Source of the DNA: a bacterium
Lineage (GTDB): Bacteria; Patescibacteriota; Minisyncoccia; Moranbacterales; UBA9337
DNA: 39,946 bases
Assembly: GCA_021159185.1 (NCBI GenBank)
Contig: JAGGSH010000036.1
Coordinates: 1-39,946 of the forward strand
Direction of reading: 5' to 3'
The notes beneath the pieces are model-generated. The model saw only the letters and a program-made list of their open reading frames with translations, was not told where the DNA came from and did not search any database. A program made the translations under genes and the position numbers. Of the stretch, positions 32,319 through 39,916 are shown piece after piece. The stretch's first letter is position 1. Each line of letters starts with the position of its first letter.

Positions 32319-33614
32319 CTATCTTCCTATTCCTTTATATATTATACCAAACTTTTCAATTTTTTTCTTGTTTAAACAATTTTTTCCGTCAATAATGGCT
32401 TTAATTTTTTGTTTTTTAAAAATTTCAGGATTAATTTCTTTGAATTCGTTATGGTCAGACGCTAATATGACAGCGTCTGATTTTTTTAACAAAGCGTTTA
32501 GATTTTTAACATTGGACATTTGAGGAAAGTAGGGATCAAATACAAAAACTTTGGCTTTATGATTTTTTAGCTTTTCTATTATTTTAAGAGCGGGCGTTTT
32601 CCTAAGATCGTCCACATTGGCCTTATAAGAAAGCCCCAGTACTCCTACCGCGGTTCCGTTTAACGGCAGTTTAATCTCGTTAAGCGCGTCTTGGAGCAAT
32701 TCCACCGTATAAGCGGGCATAGAATTGTTTACTTTTCTGGCAATTTTTAAAAACTCGTGGTCAAACCCGGACAGCTTGGCCCGTTCAATAAGATAGTAAG
32801 GGTCAACAGGAATGCAGTGTCCGCCTACTCCGCAACTGGGCCAGTGGGGCATAAAAGCGAAAGGTTTAGTGGAAGCTCCTTTAATTACATCTACCGCGTC
32901 AATTCCCATGCGGTCAAAAGATTTGGCCAATTCGTTCACGAAAGCGATATTTATATCCCGAAAAGAATTTTCCACTATTTTAACCGCTTCGGCTTCGCGA
33001 ATAGATTTCATAGGATAAATTTCTGCGTCAATTATGTCCCGATAAAATTTAAGCGCCAGCTCCAGGCCTTTTTTATTGAATGAGCCGACCACGCGCGGTA
33101 TATTAGTTATATTCCATTTAGGATCGCCGGGATTGATTCTTTCCGGACAATGCGCCAAATAGTAATTCTTTCCGATTTTATAACCGGCTTTTTTAAAGAT
33201 AGGTTCTATCACTTCTTCGCATACCCCGGGATTGATGGTAGATTCAATGATTATTAAAGGCCTTCTTTCTGTTTTTAAATTTTTAGCGGCAGCTTCCGCG
33301 GCGCTTTTAATCGGTTCAAGATCAGGATAGAAGTTTTTATCCACGGGAGTGGGAACGCAAATTAGAATAATGTCGGCTTTCCTGATAATTTTGCTGTCAG
33401 TAGAAGCTTTCAAATTTACTTGCGATAAATTTTCGTCTAAAAATTTTTCTTTAATCGGACTTTTGCCGGAGCTAATTTTCTTAATTTTCTTCTCGTCATA
33501 ATCCAATCCGTAAACTTTATATCCCTTTAAAGCGCACTGTGTCGCTAAAGGAAGCCCGACATAACCCAGGCCGATTACGCAGACGGATTTATTGTTTTTC
33601 TTTTTTGCGAACAT
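32319..33614 (-). CDS. UDP/GDP-sugar 6-dehydrogenase (WecC/WbpA-type)
   Basis: The enzyme oxidises C6 of a nucleotide sugar twice with NAD+ to give a uronate, probably UDP-ManNAcA, UDP-GlcNAcA or UDP-GlcA. The 431 aa include the Rossmann start VCVIGLGYVGLPLA (11-24), CVPTPVD (86-92), IIESTINPGVCEEVI, HCPERINPG, and the active-site Cys267 in GVGGHCIPVDPYYL. The C-terminal GLSYKANVDDLRKTPA is characteristic. The HCPER and GGHCIPVDP forms favour the WecC/WbpA/TviB branch over UGDH, but the substrate is not fixed by sequence. It heads the reverse run toward GT2 and GT4. Confidence 0.93.
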   Translation of the reverse strand: MFAKKKNNKSVCVIGLGYVGLPLATQCALKGYKVYGLDYDEKKIKKISSGKSPIKEKFLDENLSQVNLKASTDSKIIRKADIILICVPTPVDKNFYPDLEPIKSAAEAAAKNLKTERRPLIIIESTINPGVCEEVIEPIFKKAGYKIGKNYYLAHCPERINPGDPKWNITNIPRVVGSFNKKGLELALKFYRDIIDAEIYPMKSIREAEAVKIVENSFRDINIAFVNELAKSFDRMGIDAVDVIKGASTKPFAFMPHWPSCGVGGHCIPVDPYYLIERAKLSGFDHEFLKIARKVNNSMPAYTVELLQDALNEIKLPLNGTAVGVLGLSYKANVDDLRKTPALKIIEKLKNHKAKVFVFDPYFPQMSNVKNLNALLKKSDAVILASDHNEFKEINPEIFKKQKIKAIIDGKNCLNKKKIEKFGIIYKGIGR

Positions 33615-33697
33615 AGATATTGTATAATAGATTAGAATGCGGTAAAATATTTTTAAGCTAGATTAATGATAGCAAGCTGGCGGGTTGTTGGCAACAT

Positions 33698-33706
33698 TGG
33701 TATAAT
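33698..33706 (+). promoter_or_regulatory. Extended -10 promoter upstream of the CBS gene
   Basis: TGGTATAAT is a perfect TGnTATAAT extended -10. No -35 is needed. It would give a leader of about 110 nt, which contains AAGGAGG (33766-33772) and a 15-codon ORF (33774-33821). Confidence 0.6.
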
Positions 33707-33823
33707 AATTTAATTGTGGATACATACACTGGTTAAATTTTAAAAAATGCTTTATAATTTGGCTTAAGGAGGAATGGCAATAACAGCTTTAAAGTTTTAT
33801 TTGCAAAATAACTGGTATTGATT

Positions 33824-34282
33824 ATGAAAGTTAAAGATATAATGACGAAGGATGTTATTTTTGTTTCTCCCGAAACGAAAATAAATAAAGTGGCTGATAA
33901 ATTAATAAAACACAGGATACACGGCGTTCCAGTAGTAAAGAAGGGTAGACTGGTTGGAATTATAACCGAAACGGATTTTTTTACTAAAGATCCTCTGGGC
34001 ATTTATTTGCCGTCGTATGCTAATTTTATAAAAGATTTGAAACTTGACAAAAAAGTTTCCGGAGATCAAAAGAAAAAATTTAAAAAAATAGTAAATGCTG
34101 TCGCTAGTGATATAATGACAAAAGAATGCATCACAGTTTCTCCAAATGCGAAAATAACTGAATTGGTAAATCTATTCCGAAAAAATGAGCTCTGCTTATT
34201 GCCGGTTATTGATGAAAATAATTCCTTGGCGGGCATTGTGGCGTTAGCGGATGTTATTAATTTAATTAACGATGCCCAATAG
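33824..34282 (+). CDS. Two-CBS-domain protein
   Basis: A cytoplasmic adenine-nucleotide sensing protein of about 152 aa from the ATG at 33824 (the track starts at TTG 33818). Each half is one CBS motif: KVKDIMTKDVIFVSPETKINKVADKLIKHRIHGVPVVKKGRLVGIITETDFF and SDIMTKECITVSPNAKITELVNLF with LLPVIDENNSLAGIVALADVI. There is no fused effector domain, so it may act through a partner. It stands alone between the sugar dehydrogenase (divergent) and the surface protein gene. Confidence 0.93.
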   Translation: MKVKDIMTKDVIFVSPETKINKVADKLIKHRIHGVPVVKKGRLVGIITETDFFTKDPLGIYLPSYANFIKDLKLDKKVSGDQKKKFKKIVNAVASDIMTKECITVSPNAKITELVNLFRKNELCLLPVIDENNSLAGIVALADVINLINDAQ

Positions 34283-34320
34283 TTGTAGTTGCGTAAAAAA
34301 CAAATAAAATTATAAAAAAA

Positions 34321-36159
34321 ATGTCAAATAAAGGGAAAAAAAGACCCATAGATAAAACCGTTGAAAGCGCTTATTCACAGTGGGGCAAAACTTTTACTTT
34401 AATTAAGAAGACCAAAGTAAAAACTTGGCAAGGAGTTTTTTTGATTGCTTTCCTTGCCGGATCAGTGAGCGCTTTAATTTGGGGGACCGCGCTGAATATC
34501 CAGACTATTTCGGAAGCAGAAGGAGAAACTGCGATTCTAAGTTTAGATCCTGCTACGCAAGATGTTTCCACCGGAGAAACTTTTGATCTGGATATAATTT
34601 TAAACACTAATGATAATGATGTAGTGGCAGTGAGGGCGATTGTGAATTACGATACGAGTAATTTCAATCTTGAAAACTGGAACACCGATAACTCTGTTTT
34701 TTCCAGCAATAACACCTGCGTTTATAATGGCAAGCCTTGCGAGATTGTGTCTAATGATACCGTAAACGGCATAATAGATATTACGCTATCCAAGCCGAGC
34801 GGAGGAGTGAATACTTCTTCCGGAGTAATTGCTACGCTTACTTTTAGGGCGTTGCAATCAGTAGCGGCTGATAATATAACTTTTAATTTTACCGCGGGAA
34901 GTTATGATGATTCGGATGCAATATTGGATGGAATCGGAGATGACGGAGAAGGAACGGATATTTTAGCGTCTGTTATTAACTCTACAATCACTGTTGATAT
35001 GCCAACTTGCGAAAGTTTTAGCTACTCTGATTGGGGGGCTTGCCAACCGGGGGGAACGCAAACCAGAACCATTTTAACTAGATCTCCCGAAAATTGCGTT
35101 GGCGGTAATCCGTTTACTGTACAGGAATGCGTGTATGTTCCGCCGACTTGCTCCAGTTTTACTTACAATGACTGGGAAGAATGCCAGCCGAATAGCACCA
35201 GATCAAGAACGGTCGCGTCCAGTTTTCCGGATGGCTGTATTGGTGGTGATCCAAAACTTACAGAGAGCTGTAATTACACGGGAGTGACAACTTGCGCCAG
35301 TTTTACTTACAATGACTGGGGAGAATGCCAACCGAATAACACCAGATCAAGGACGGTCGCGTCCAGATCTCCGGAGAATTGTTCCGGCGGAAATCCGATT
35401 CTTACGGAAGCATGCGTATACGCTTTACCTGCTTGCGCCAGCTTCACTTATTCTGATTGGGGAGAATGTCGGCCGGACGGAACTAGAATTAGAACGGTTA
35501 TTTCCAGTTCTCCGGCGAGCTGTGATGCCAGCGGCGCCATAACTTTAGAGGAATGCGAATACGCGGGAGAGGATGGAGAGGAAGAGGAAATTGCCAAAGA
35601 GATAGAAGTTTCCAAGCCAAAATTAAAAATAAGCGGCAAGAAAAAGTTAAGTTTTCCTAAATCCAAGAAAATATGCTCCAAATCCAAGAAATTTTCTTTC
35701 AAAGGAACCGCGGAAGGGATTGAAGATGGAATAGTGCAAGTGTGGGTGGACAAAAAGTTAAAGAAAGAAGTTGATATTAAAAATAATAGTTGGAAAGTGA
35801 AAGTAAAAGTCAAAAAGAATAAAACTTATTCGTTCAGGTTTAAATACATTGACAGCAACGGGAACGAGGTAGATAAATCGGGAAAATATTATGTCAAAGT
35901 GGATTCCAAAAAACCCAAGATTACCGATCTGTCAACATTCCTAGTCAAGCGTCCCGGAGATAAGATTTGGTGGAAAGCCACTGACAATGACAAAGTGAAA
36001 TATTATAAGTATTACTTTAACGGCAAAAAGAAGAAAACCAAGAAAGCCGCGATGGTAATTCCCGCCAGCACTCCCCGCGGAATTTACACTCTGCAGGTGA
36101 GAGCTTACGATAAAGCCGGAAATAAAGCGCGTAAATATGTGGCAGTAAGAGTGAGATAG
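34321..36159 (+). CDS. Surface protein with cohesin-like domain, four TSP1-like repeats and C-terminal Ig-like modules
   Basis: The 612 aa carry an N-terminal cytoplasmic stub and a signal anchor (about 36-58; GVFLIAFLAGSVSALIWG). Residues 70-225 look like a cohesin-type beta-sandwich: ILSLDPATQDVSTGETFDLDI, AVRAIVNYDTSNFNL, GVIATLTFRAL. Four repeats follow from 230 to 414, each with four Cys, the (S/N)DWxxC motif and TRxRT, like thrombospondin type 1 domains. An acidic hinge (GEDGEEEEIAKE) leads to two Lys-rich Ig-like modules, the last ending YTLQVRAYDKAGNKARKY. W-x-x-C modules in eukaryotes are sugar-modified on Trp or Thr, so glycosylation here is attractive but unproven. Probably an adhesin or glycoprotein acceptor. 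Confidence 0.8.
   Translation: MSNKGKKRPIDKTVESAYSQWGKTFTLIKKTKVKTWQGVFLIAFLAGSVSALIWGTALNIQTISEAEGETAILSLDPATQDVSTGETFDLDIILNTNDNDVVAVRAIVNYDTSNFNLENWNTDNSVFSSNNTCVYNGKPCEIVSNDTVNGIIDITLSKPSGGVNTSSGVIATLTFRALQSVAADNITFNFTAGSYDDSDAILDGIGDDGEGTDILASVINSTITVDMPTCESFSYSDWGACQPGGTQTRTILTRSPENCVGGNPFTVQECVYVPPTCSSFTYNDWEECQPNSTRSRTVASSFPDGCIGGDPKLTESCNYTGVTTCASFTYNDWGECQPNNTRSRTVASRSPENCSGGNPILTEACVYALPACASFTYSDWGECRPDGTRIRTVISSSPASCDASGAITLEECEYAGEDGEEEEIAKEIEVSKPKLKISGKKKLSFPKSKKICSKSKKFSFKGTAEGIEDGIVQVWVDKKLKKEVDIKNNSWKVKVKVKKNKTYSFRFKYIDSNGNEVDKSGKYYVKVDSKKPKITDLSTFLVKRPGDKIWWKATDNDKVKYYKYYFNGKKKKTKKAAMVIPASTPRGIYTLQVRAYDKAGNKARKYVAVRVR
35008..35562 (+). repeat. Four tandem TSP1-like coding repeats
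   Basis: Each unit is about 135-145 nt. Units 2 and 3 are nearly identical at the DNA level over AGTTTTACTTACAATGACTG and ACGGTCGCGTCCAG, which indicates recent duplication. Units 1 and 4 are more diverged. Confidence 0.85.
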
Positions 36160-36177
36160 ATAGTATCGAGTTATAGT

Positions 36178-36204
36178 AAACAGTCCGCGATTAGCGGACT
36201 GTTT
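36178..36204 (+). terminator. Hairpin after the surface protein gene
   Basis: AAACAGTCCGC-GATTA-GCGGACTGTTT is an 11-bp perfect stem with a 5-nt loop, placed 18 nt after the stop codon. The T-run is short, so termination strength is uncertain. Confidence 0.75.
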
Positions 36205-36285
36205 ATAAACCGGCAAAAAATTGCCTCTTGTTTTTTAGTAGGCAGTTAGTTATGATATTTAGTAGGCGCTTGTCCCGCTTAAAGT

Positions 36286-36356
36286 TCGGGGATCGTCTAA
36301 TGGTAGGACGCCAGGTTCTGGTCCTGTAAATCGGGGTTCAAATCCCTGTCCCCGAA
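36286..36356 (+). tRNA. tRNA-Gln(CUG)
   Basis: The acceptor TCGGGGA pairs perfectly with TCCCCGA. The D-arm is GTCT/GGAC around AATGGTA. The anticodon stem CCAGG/CCTGT (27-43 unpaired) has the loop TTCTGGT giving anticodon CTG. The T-arm is CGGGG-TTCAAAT-CCCTG. The discriminator is A, and CCA is not encoded (ACTT follows). The length of 71 nt is normal. Confidence 0.93.
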
Positions 36357-36387
36357 CTTTACGCGGGAGTTCCGTGATGCGCAAGTT

Positions 36388-36439
36388 CGCCACGTCATCC
36401 GACGTGGCGCTCTGTCGCATGACAGGGCAAATCCTGCCC
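36388..36439. other. Three tandem GC-rich hairpins downstream of tRNA-Gln
   Basis: CGCCACGTC-ATCC-GACGTGGCG (36388-36409), CTGTC-GCAT-GACAG (36412-36425) and GGGCA-N5-TGCCC (36425-36439) follow one another in a stretch visibly richer in G and C than its surroundings. No long ORF is convincing here. This could be a structured RNA, a terminator set after the tRNA, or an integration footprint. Confidence 0.5.
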
Positions 36440-36519
36440 GGACAACGCATGTTCAATGTATCGCGATATATTAGTGAAAATTGGAAAGTAATTGGCGTAG
36501 ATTAGCGATTTATATCATT

Positions 36520-37665
36520 ATGAAAATTGCCATTCAAGCGGCTGATTTGGATCATAATAGAATAGACGGAACCAGAGTGTATCTGCTTAATTTGCTTCGC
36601 CATTTTGGGAAAATTTCGCCCAATGACGAATTTTTAATTTACCATAGAAAAAACTTTAATTCGGAATTAACTCCGCCTGAATTAGAAAATTACAAAATCA
36701 AAAAAGCGGATTTTCCTTTTCTTTGGACGCAAACTCGCTTTGCTTGGGAAATTTGGAAAGATAATCCTGACGCCTTATGGATGCCAATGCACAACTTGCC
36801 CGCCGTAAAAAGAAATGATCTAAAAACTATCGTAACAATTCACGATCTGGCCTTTAAATATTTTCCCGACCATTTTCCTAAAAAAGATTTATTTAAGTTA
36901 AATTTTTTAGCCGGCCAGGCGATAAAAAACGCTGATAAAATTATCGCCGTTTCCCAGTCAACCAAGAAAGATATTTTGAAATTTTATCCTAAAATTAAAG
37001 AAGAAAAAATAAAAGTAATCTACCACGGCTTTGACGCGGAATTATTTCACCGGCAATTTCCTGAGGAAAAAGTAAAAAAAATTCTTACAAGCTACAAGTT
37101 ACAAGTTACAAACTACATATTGTATGTTGGCGCTATCCAGCCCCGCAAAAACCTAGAAACTTTAATTAAGGCGTTTGAGTTATATAAAAAAGAATTAAAA
37201 ATTAAGAATTATGAATTACGAGATTTGAAATTGGTTCTAGCTGGAGGAAAAGCTTGGATGTGGGAAAGCACGATAGAAAAAATTAAAAAAAGCCCCTTCA
37301 AAAAAGATATCATATTAACCGGCAAAATAAGTTTTGAGGATTTGGCAGTTTTATATAAAAACGCCGGCATTTTTATTTTTCCTTCTCTGTATGAAGGATT
37401 TGGCATTCCGATTTTGGAAGCTTTTGCTTCCGGCGTTCCGGTGATTTGCGCCAGAAATTCCAGTTTATCGGAAGTAGGAGGAAAAGCGGCGGAATATTTT
37501 AAGGGCTCTGACGCTGAAGAATTACGCGGGAAAATTGAAAAAGTTTTAAGCGACAAAGAATTGCAAAATTTAATGATTATCAAAGGAAAGAAGCAGATTG
37601 AGAAATTTTCATGGGAAAAATGCGCGCGAGAAACACTGGAATGGATTAAGAGCCAGATTTCATAA
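36520..37665 (+). CDS. GT4-family (GT-B) glycosyltransferase
   Basis: The ATG at 36520 (MKIAIQAADLDHNRIDGTRVYL) is preferred to the TTG at 36481 used by the track, giving 381 aa. Signatures are DGTRVYLLNLLRHF, TIHDLAFKYFPDHFPKKDLF, ADKIIAVSQSTKKDILKFYP, YVGAIQPRKNLETLIKAFELY and FPSLYEGFGIPILEAFASGVPVICA with the donor-binding EGFGIPILE. It resembles mannosyltransferases of the WbaZ-like group, but the specificity is not readable. Two stretches, SYKLQVTNY and LKIKNYELRDLK, are encoded by ACAAGTTACAAGTTACAA- and AATTATGAATTACG-type repeats. Confidence 0.93.
   Translation: MKIAIQAADLDHNRIDGTRVYLLNLLRHFGKISPNDEFLIYHRKNFNSELTPPELENYKIKKADFPFLWTQTRFAWEIWKDNPDALWMPMHNLPAVKRNDLKTIVTIHDLAFKYFPDHFPKKDLFKLNFLAGQAIKNADKIIAVSQSTKKDILKFYPKIKEEKIKVIYHGFDAELFHRQFPEEKVKKILTSYKLQVTNYILYVGAIQPRKNLETLIKAFELYKKELKIKNYELRDLKLVLAGGKAWMWESTIEKIKKSPFKKDIILTGKISFEDLAVLYKNAGIFIFPSLYEGFGIPILEAFASGVPVICARNSSLSEVGGKAAEYFKGSDAEELRGKIEKVLSDKELQNLMIIKGKKQIEKFSWEKCARETLEWIKSQIS
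37087..37117 (+). repeat. In-frame ACAAGTT tandem repeat in the GT4 gene
   Basis: ACAAGCT-ACAAGTT-ACAAGTT-ACAAACT heptamers are read as SYKLQVTNY between the two GT-B domains. The degenerate peptide recurs as NYKLQV in the GT-C-like protein and NYKLQE in MurB. Confidence 0.8.
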
Positions 37666-37693
37666 GATTGTTTTTATTGTAAATTTTCTATTT

Positions 37694-37890
37694 GTCATTC
37701 CGGAATTTTTTCTAGAGCGTCTGTCCGCCTTTAGCGGAAAGCGAAAGAAAAAATATCCGGAATCTAGCGTTACTAAAATTTTTTTACGCTTGAGATAATT
37801 GAAAGCGTAGATTCCGGATATTTTCTCCGTTGCTACTTCGAAAATTCCGGAATGACATAAAGTTTCGCTCCAAAATTTTCCGGAATGACA
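37694..37890. repeat. Intergenic inverted pair of CATTCCGGAA elements plus a partial copy
   Basis: Element A (about 37694-37767) starts GTCATTCCGGAATTTTTTCT and ends TATCCGGAATCTAG, with a TCCGC-CTTTA-GCGGA stem. Element B (37806-37858) runs the other way and ends CCGGAATGACATAAAG. A third end fragment, TTTTCCGGAATGACATAAA, lies at 37873-37893. This fills most of the gap between the GT4 and the membrane protein genes. Confidence 0.88.
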
Positions 37891-37928
37891 TAAAACGAGA
37901 CTGTAAATAACGCTAGGATTTTTTATGA

Positions 37929-38366
37929 TTAAGGAATAAAAAGAATTTTGTAAAAATAAATCAAAACAAAACAAGATAGGGGAGTGATAATCAAAATTTC
38001 CCAAAGGCTGAATCTAAAAAGGGAGTTAGCGATTAAGATAAGAAAAAATATAGTTAGAGCAGTAAGAAATATTTTCCAAGTCCGTTTGTTAGTAGTCAGG
38101 CCTATCCGCCGAATTGGCGGATTTTTTTTATCAGATGCGCTAAATTGAAAATCGTTTTTTCTTCCCAGAAATACAATTAATTCTAAAATGGCAAAAATTA
38201 TTAAAATTAATTTCAGAAGACTTAAATGGTTTGAAATAATTCCGGGAAGAGCGTTTTCGGCCAGTAAAAATAAAGAAAAAGCGATCAATGAAAATACCAA
38301 AATGTCATTGAGAATTTTATAAGCCAGTGCGGAAAAGTTTTTAGATGTTTTCTTATTGTAATCCAT
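37929..38366 (-). CDS. Small four-helix membrane protein with a repeat-derived loop
   Basis: The 145 aa have helices at about 22-37, 50-67, 98-114 and 120-141. The loop between helices 2 and 3 contains NPPIRRIGLTTN (82-93), encoded by the TCCGCC-GAATT-GGCGGA palindrome at 38103-38119, so the loop is repeat-made. No family recognised. Its start overlaps the end of the next upstream gene (38353-39312) by 14 nt, indicating coupled translation. Confidence 0.75.
   Translation of the reverse strand: MDYNKKTSKNFSALAYKILNDILVFSLIAFSLFLLAENALPGIISNHLSLLKLILIIFAILELIVFLGRKNDFQFSASDKKNPPIRRIGLTTNKRTWKIFLTALTIFFLILIANSLFRFSLWEILIITPLSCFVLIYFYKILFIP
38103..38119 (-). repeat. In-frame TCCGCC-GAATT-GGCGGA palindrome
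   Basis: A perfect 6-bp-arm palindrome encoding PPIRRIG. The same module occurs within the element at 22410-22426. Confidence 0.85.
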
Positions 38367-39312
38367 ATCTTAAAAATATTTTACTTTTAATTTCTGAAAG
38401 AGAAAGCTTAAAGCTTTTCCAATCAGCCACTTTCCGCATAACAACACTTATTTTTTCAACTTCAATATCATCGCCAAAATTAATTTCAAATTGATAATCC
38501 TTGCCAATCAACGGATTCAATTCGTCAATCGGAATTGCGCAACTATAATGATTGGCAAAGAAAAAACTTTTTTTAAGCGAGCATTCTTTTTTTATCACTA
38601 GCCCTTTTTCTTCTGCCAGCACCGCTTTTTTTCGCAAGTCGGATTTAGCCAGCGCTTCTCCTTTAATCTCATGCCTTTCTTCATCTTGAATATAAAAATA
38701 TTTGCTATTTTCCTTAGTTAAAAAAACTGTTCCGCTTGGGTGGGCGTTGTCTATAGTGAAAAGACCCTGCTTTTTATATTGGCTTAAATCTTTTCCGTCG
38801 GCAGTTTTCACATTATTCCAACTAAAACCGGACAGTTCAAAGGTCCGGGGATTATTGATGGGAAACTTTTTATTATGTCCGATAATGAAAACTGATTTTC
38901 CCGATGACACCAGTGAATTTATGGAATAATCGGCGGGACTTAAAATATTTTCTCCTGTCGGATAGAAAAATGCTTGGTACGATTTTCTTACGGAAAGTTT
39001 ATTATTTTCCAAAGGCGCTGAATCTTTTTTTAGCAAGAAGCTTATTTTCGCTTTGGAAAAATTTCCGGCAGAGGCGGCATTGAAAATTAATTTATCCTCA
39101 AATTTTTGAAAACCGACAAGGGTATTTTTAGAGCTATTCGGATGGAGGAGAGAAAAGCTGAAATATTGGGAAGGAAAAAGAATTAAATAGCCCATCCAAA
39201 ACATTCCAGCAAGAAAGGCCAGAAAAACAAAGACTCTTAGAATCTTATATCTTTTTTCCCAAGCAGAAGCAAGTTTTATTTTTTTAGTTAAATTGAACAT
39301 ATTTACTTGCAA
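38353..39312 (-). CDS. Single-pass membrane protein with a large extracytoplasmic region, unknown function
   Basis: The 319 aa have one helix (about 27-47; ILRVFVFLAFLAGMFWMGYLIL) and a long beta-rich tail. MFNLTKK at residue 5 is an alternative start. Tail phrases include NTLVGFQKFEDKLIFNAASAGNFSKAKISFLLKK and CAIPIDELNPLIGKDYQFEINFGDDIEVEKI. Two Cys late in the tail may pair. No catalytic motif recognised. It is cotranscribed with the four-helix protein and may form a membrane pair with it. Confidence 0.75.
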   Translation of the reverse strand: MQVNMFNLTKKIKLASAWEKRYKILRVFVFLAFLAGMFWMGYLILFPSQYFSFSLLHPNSSKNTLVGFQKFEDKLIFNAASAGNFSKAKISFLLKKDSAPLENNKLSVRKSYQAFFYPTGENILSPADYSINSLVSSGKSVFIIGHNKKFPINNPRTFELSGFSWNNVKTADGKDLSQYKKQGLFTIDNAHPSGTVFLTKENSKYFYIQDEERHEIKGEALAKSDLRKKAVLAEEKGLVIKKECSLKKSFFFANHYSCAIPIDELNPLIGKDYQFEINFGDDIEVEKISVVMRKVADWKSFKLSLSEIKSKIFLRYGLQ

Positions 39313-39330
39313 GATACGCTAGGTCATTTT

Positions 39331-39510
39331 TTATGCCATTCCCAGGTTCTTCTTTATGCCATTCCCGATTTATTTTTTTATGTCATTCCCGCATTTATGT
39401 CATTCCCGCGCAAGCGGGAATCTAGAGTGTTTTTTTAAGCTAGTGACTTTATCCCTGCCTGCCGGCAGGCAAGCTAGATTCCCGTCTGCCGTTGCGGACG
39501 GAATGACATA
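39331..39510. repeat. Cluster of GTCATTCCCG-type repeats with a CCTGCCGGCAGG palindrome
   Basis: The motif (T)ATGCCATTCCC or TATGTCATTCCCG occurs four times. One copy forms the hairpin TTCCCGCG-CAA-GCGGGAA. The perfect palindrome GCCTGCCGGCAGGC lies at 39457-39470, and GACGGAATGACAT closes the cluster. This is the first part of the 634-nt gene-free tail of the contig. Confidence 0.85.
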
Positions 39511-39656
39511 GGAGGGCATTCTGGATTCTCTGGCTATGCCAGACAGGCTTGTCTGCCGCTCGCATTCCAAGCTTCTCTTATCATGTTATCTTAGTTAGTT
39601 TTGATTTTGTTCTACTTTATTTTAATTCATTTTAATTTAATTTCCAACTTCCAAGG

Positions 39657-39708
39657 ATTATATACCACTGCGGTGCGGTCGCAATTTAATGGTATATAAT
39701 TTTTTTTG
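39657..39708. terminator. Hairpin ATTATATACCA/TGGTATATAAT followed by a T-tract
   Basis: The 11-bp arms (39657-39667 and 39690-39700) are perfect and enclose a loop with TGCGGTGCGGTCGCA. The right arm runs into T8 on the plus strand. There is no plus-strand gene just upstream, so what it would terminate is unclear. It may be a structured RNA or repeat. Confidence 0.5.
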
Positions 39709-39775
39709 GTTTTGTATTTTACGCTTATGCCTTTTTATTCTGGATTTCGGAAAAGAATCAGAGATAGTAAAATCA

Positions 39776-39916
39776 TCACTTCCTAATTTCAAAAATTTTT
39801 CCGCTTATTTTTGTCCTTTCTTTTTTAGGCAGTGGAATATTTTTTTTATTATTAAAAGTTTTCAATCGGGCGGTTTCCAACTGGTATTTTTTGAAAAAAA
39901 CATTTTTTTTTCCCAT
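39776..39916 (-). CDS. Possible 46-aa Lys-rich ORF at the contig end (not in track)
   Basis: The minus-strand ATG at 39916 gives 46 codons to TGA (MGKKNVFFKKYQLETARLKT and onward), and the frame stays open to the contig edge through A and T runs. The codon pattern is more protein-like than the Phe-rich plus-strand ORF 39689-39931. It may be a tail of a gene cut by the contig end, or noise in AT-rich DNA. Confidence 0.3.
   Translation of the reverse strand: MGKKNVFFKKYQLETARLKTFNNKKNIPLPKKERTKISGKIFEIRK

Noticed and set aside
36286-36356. tRNA-Glu, which this sequence superficially resembles through the ATCGTCTAATGGTAGGAC D-arm
   Set aside because: The anticodon loop is TTCTGGT, giving CUG, which is Gln.
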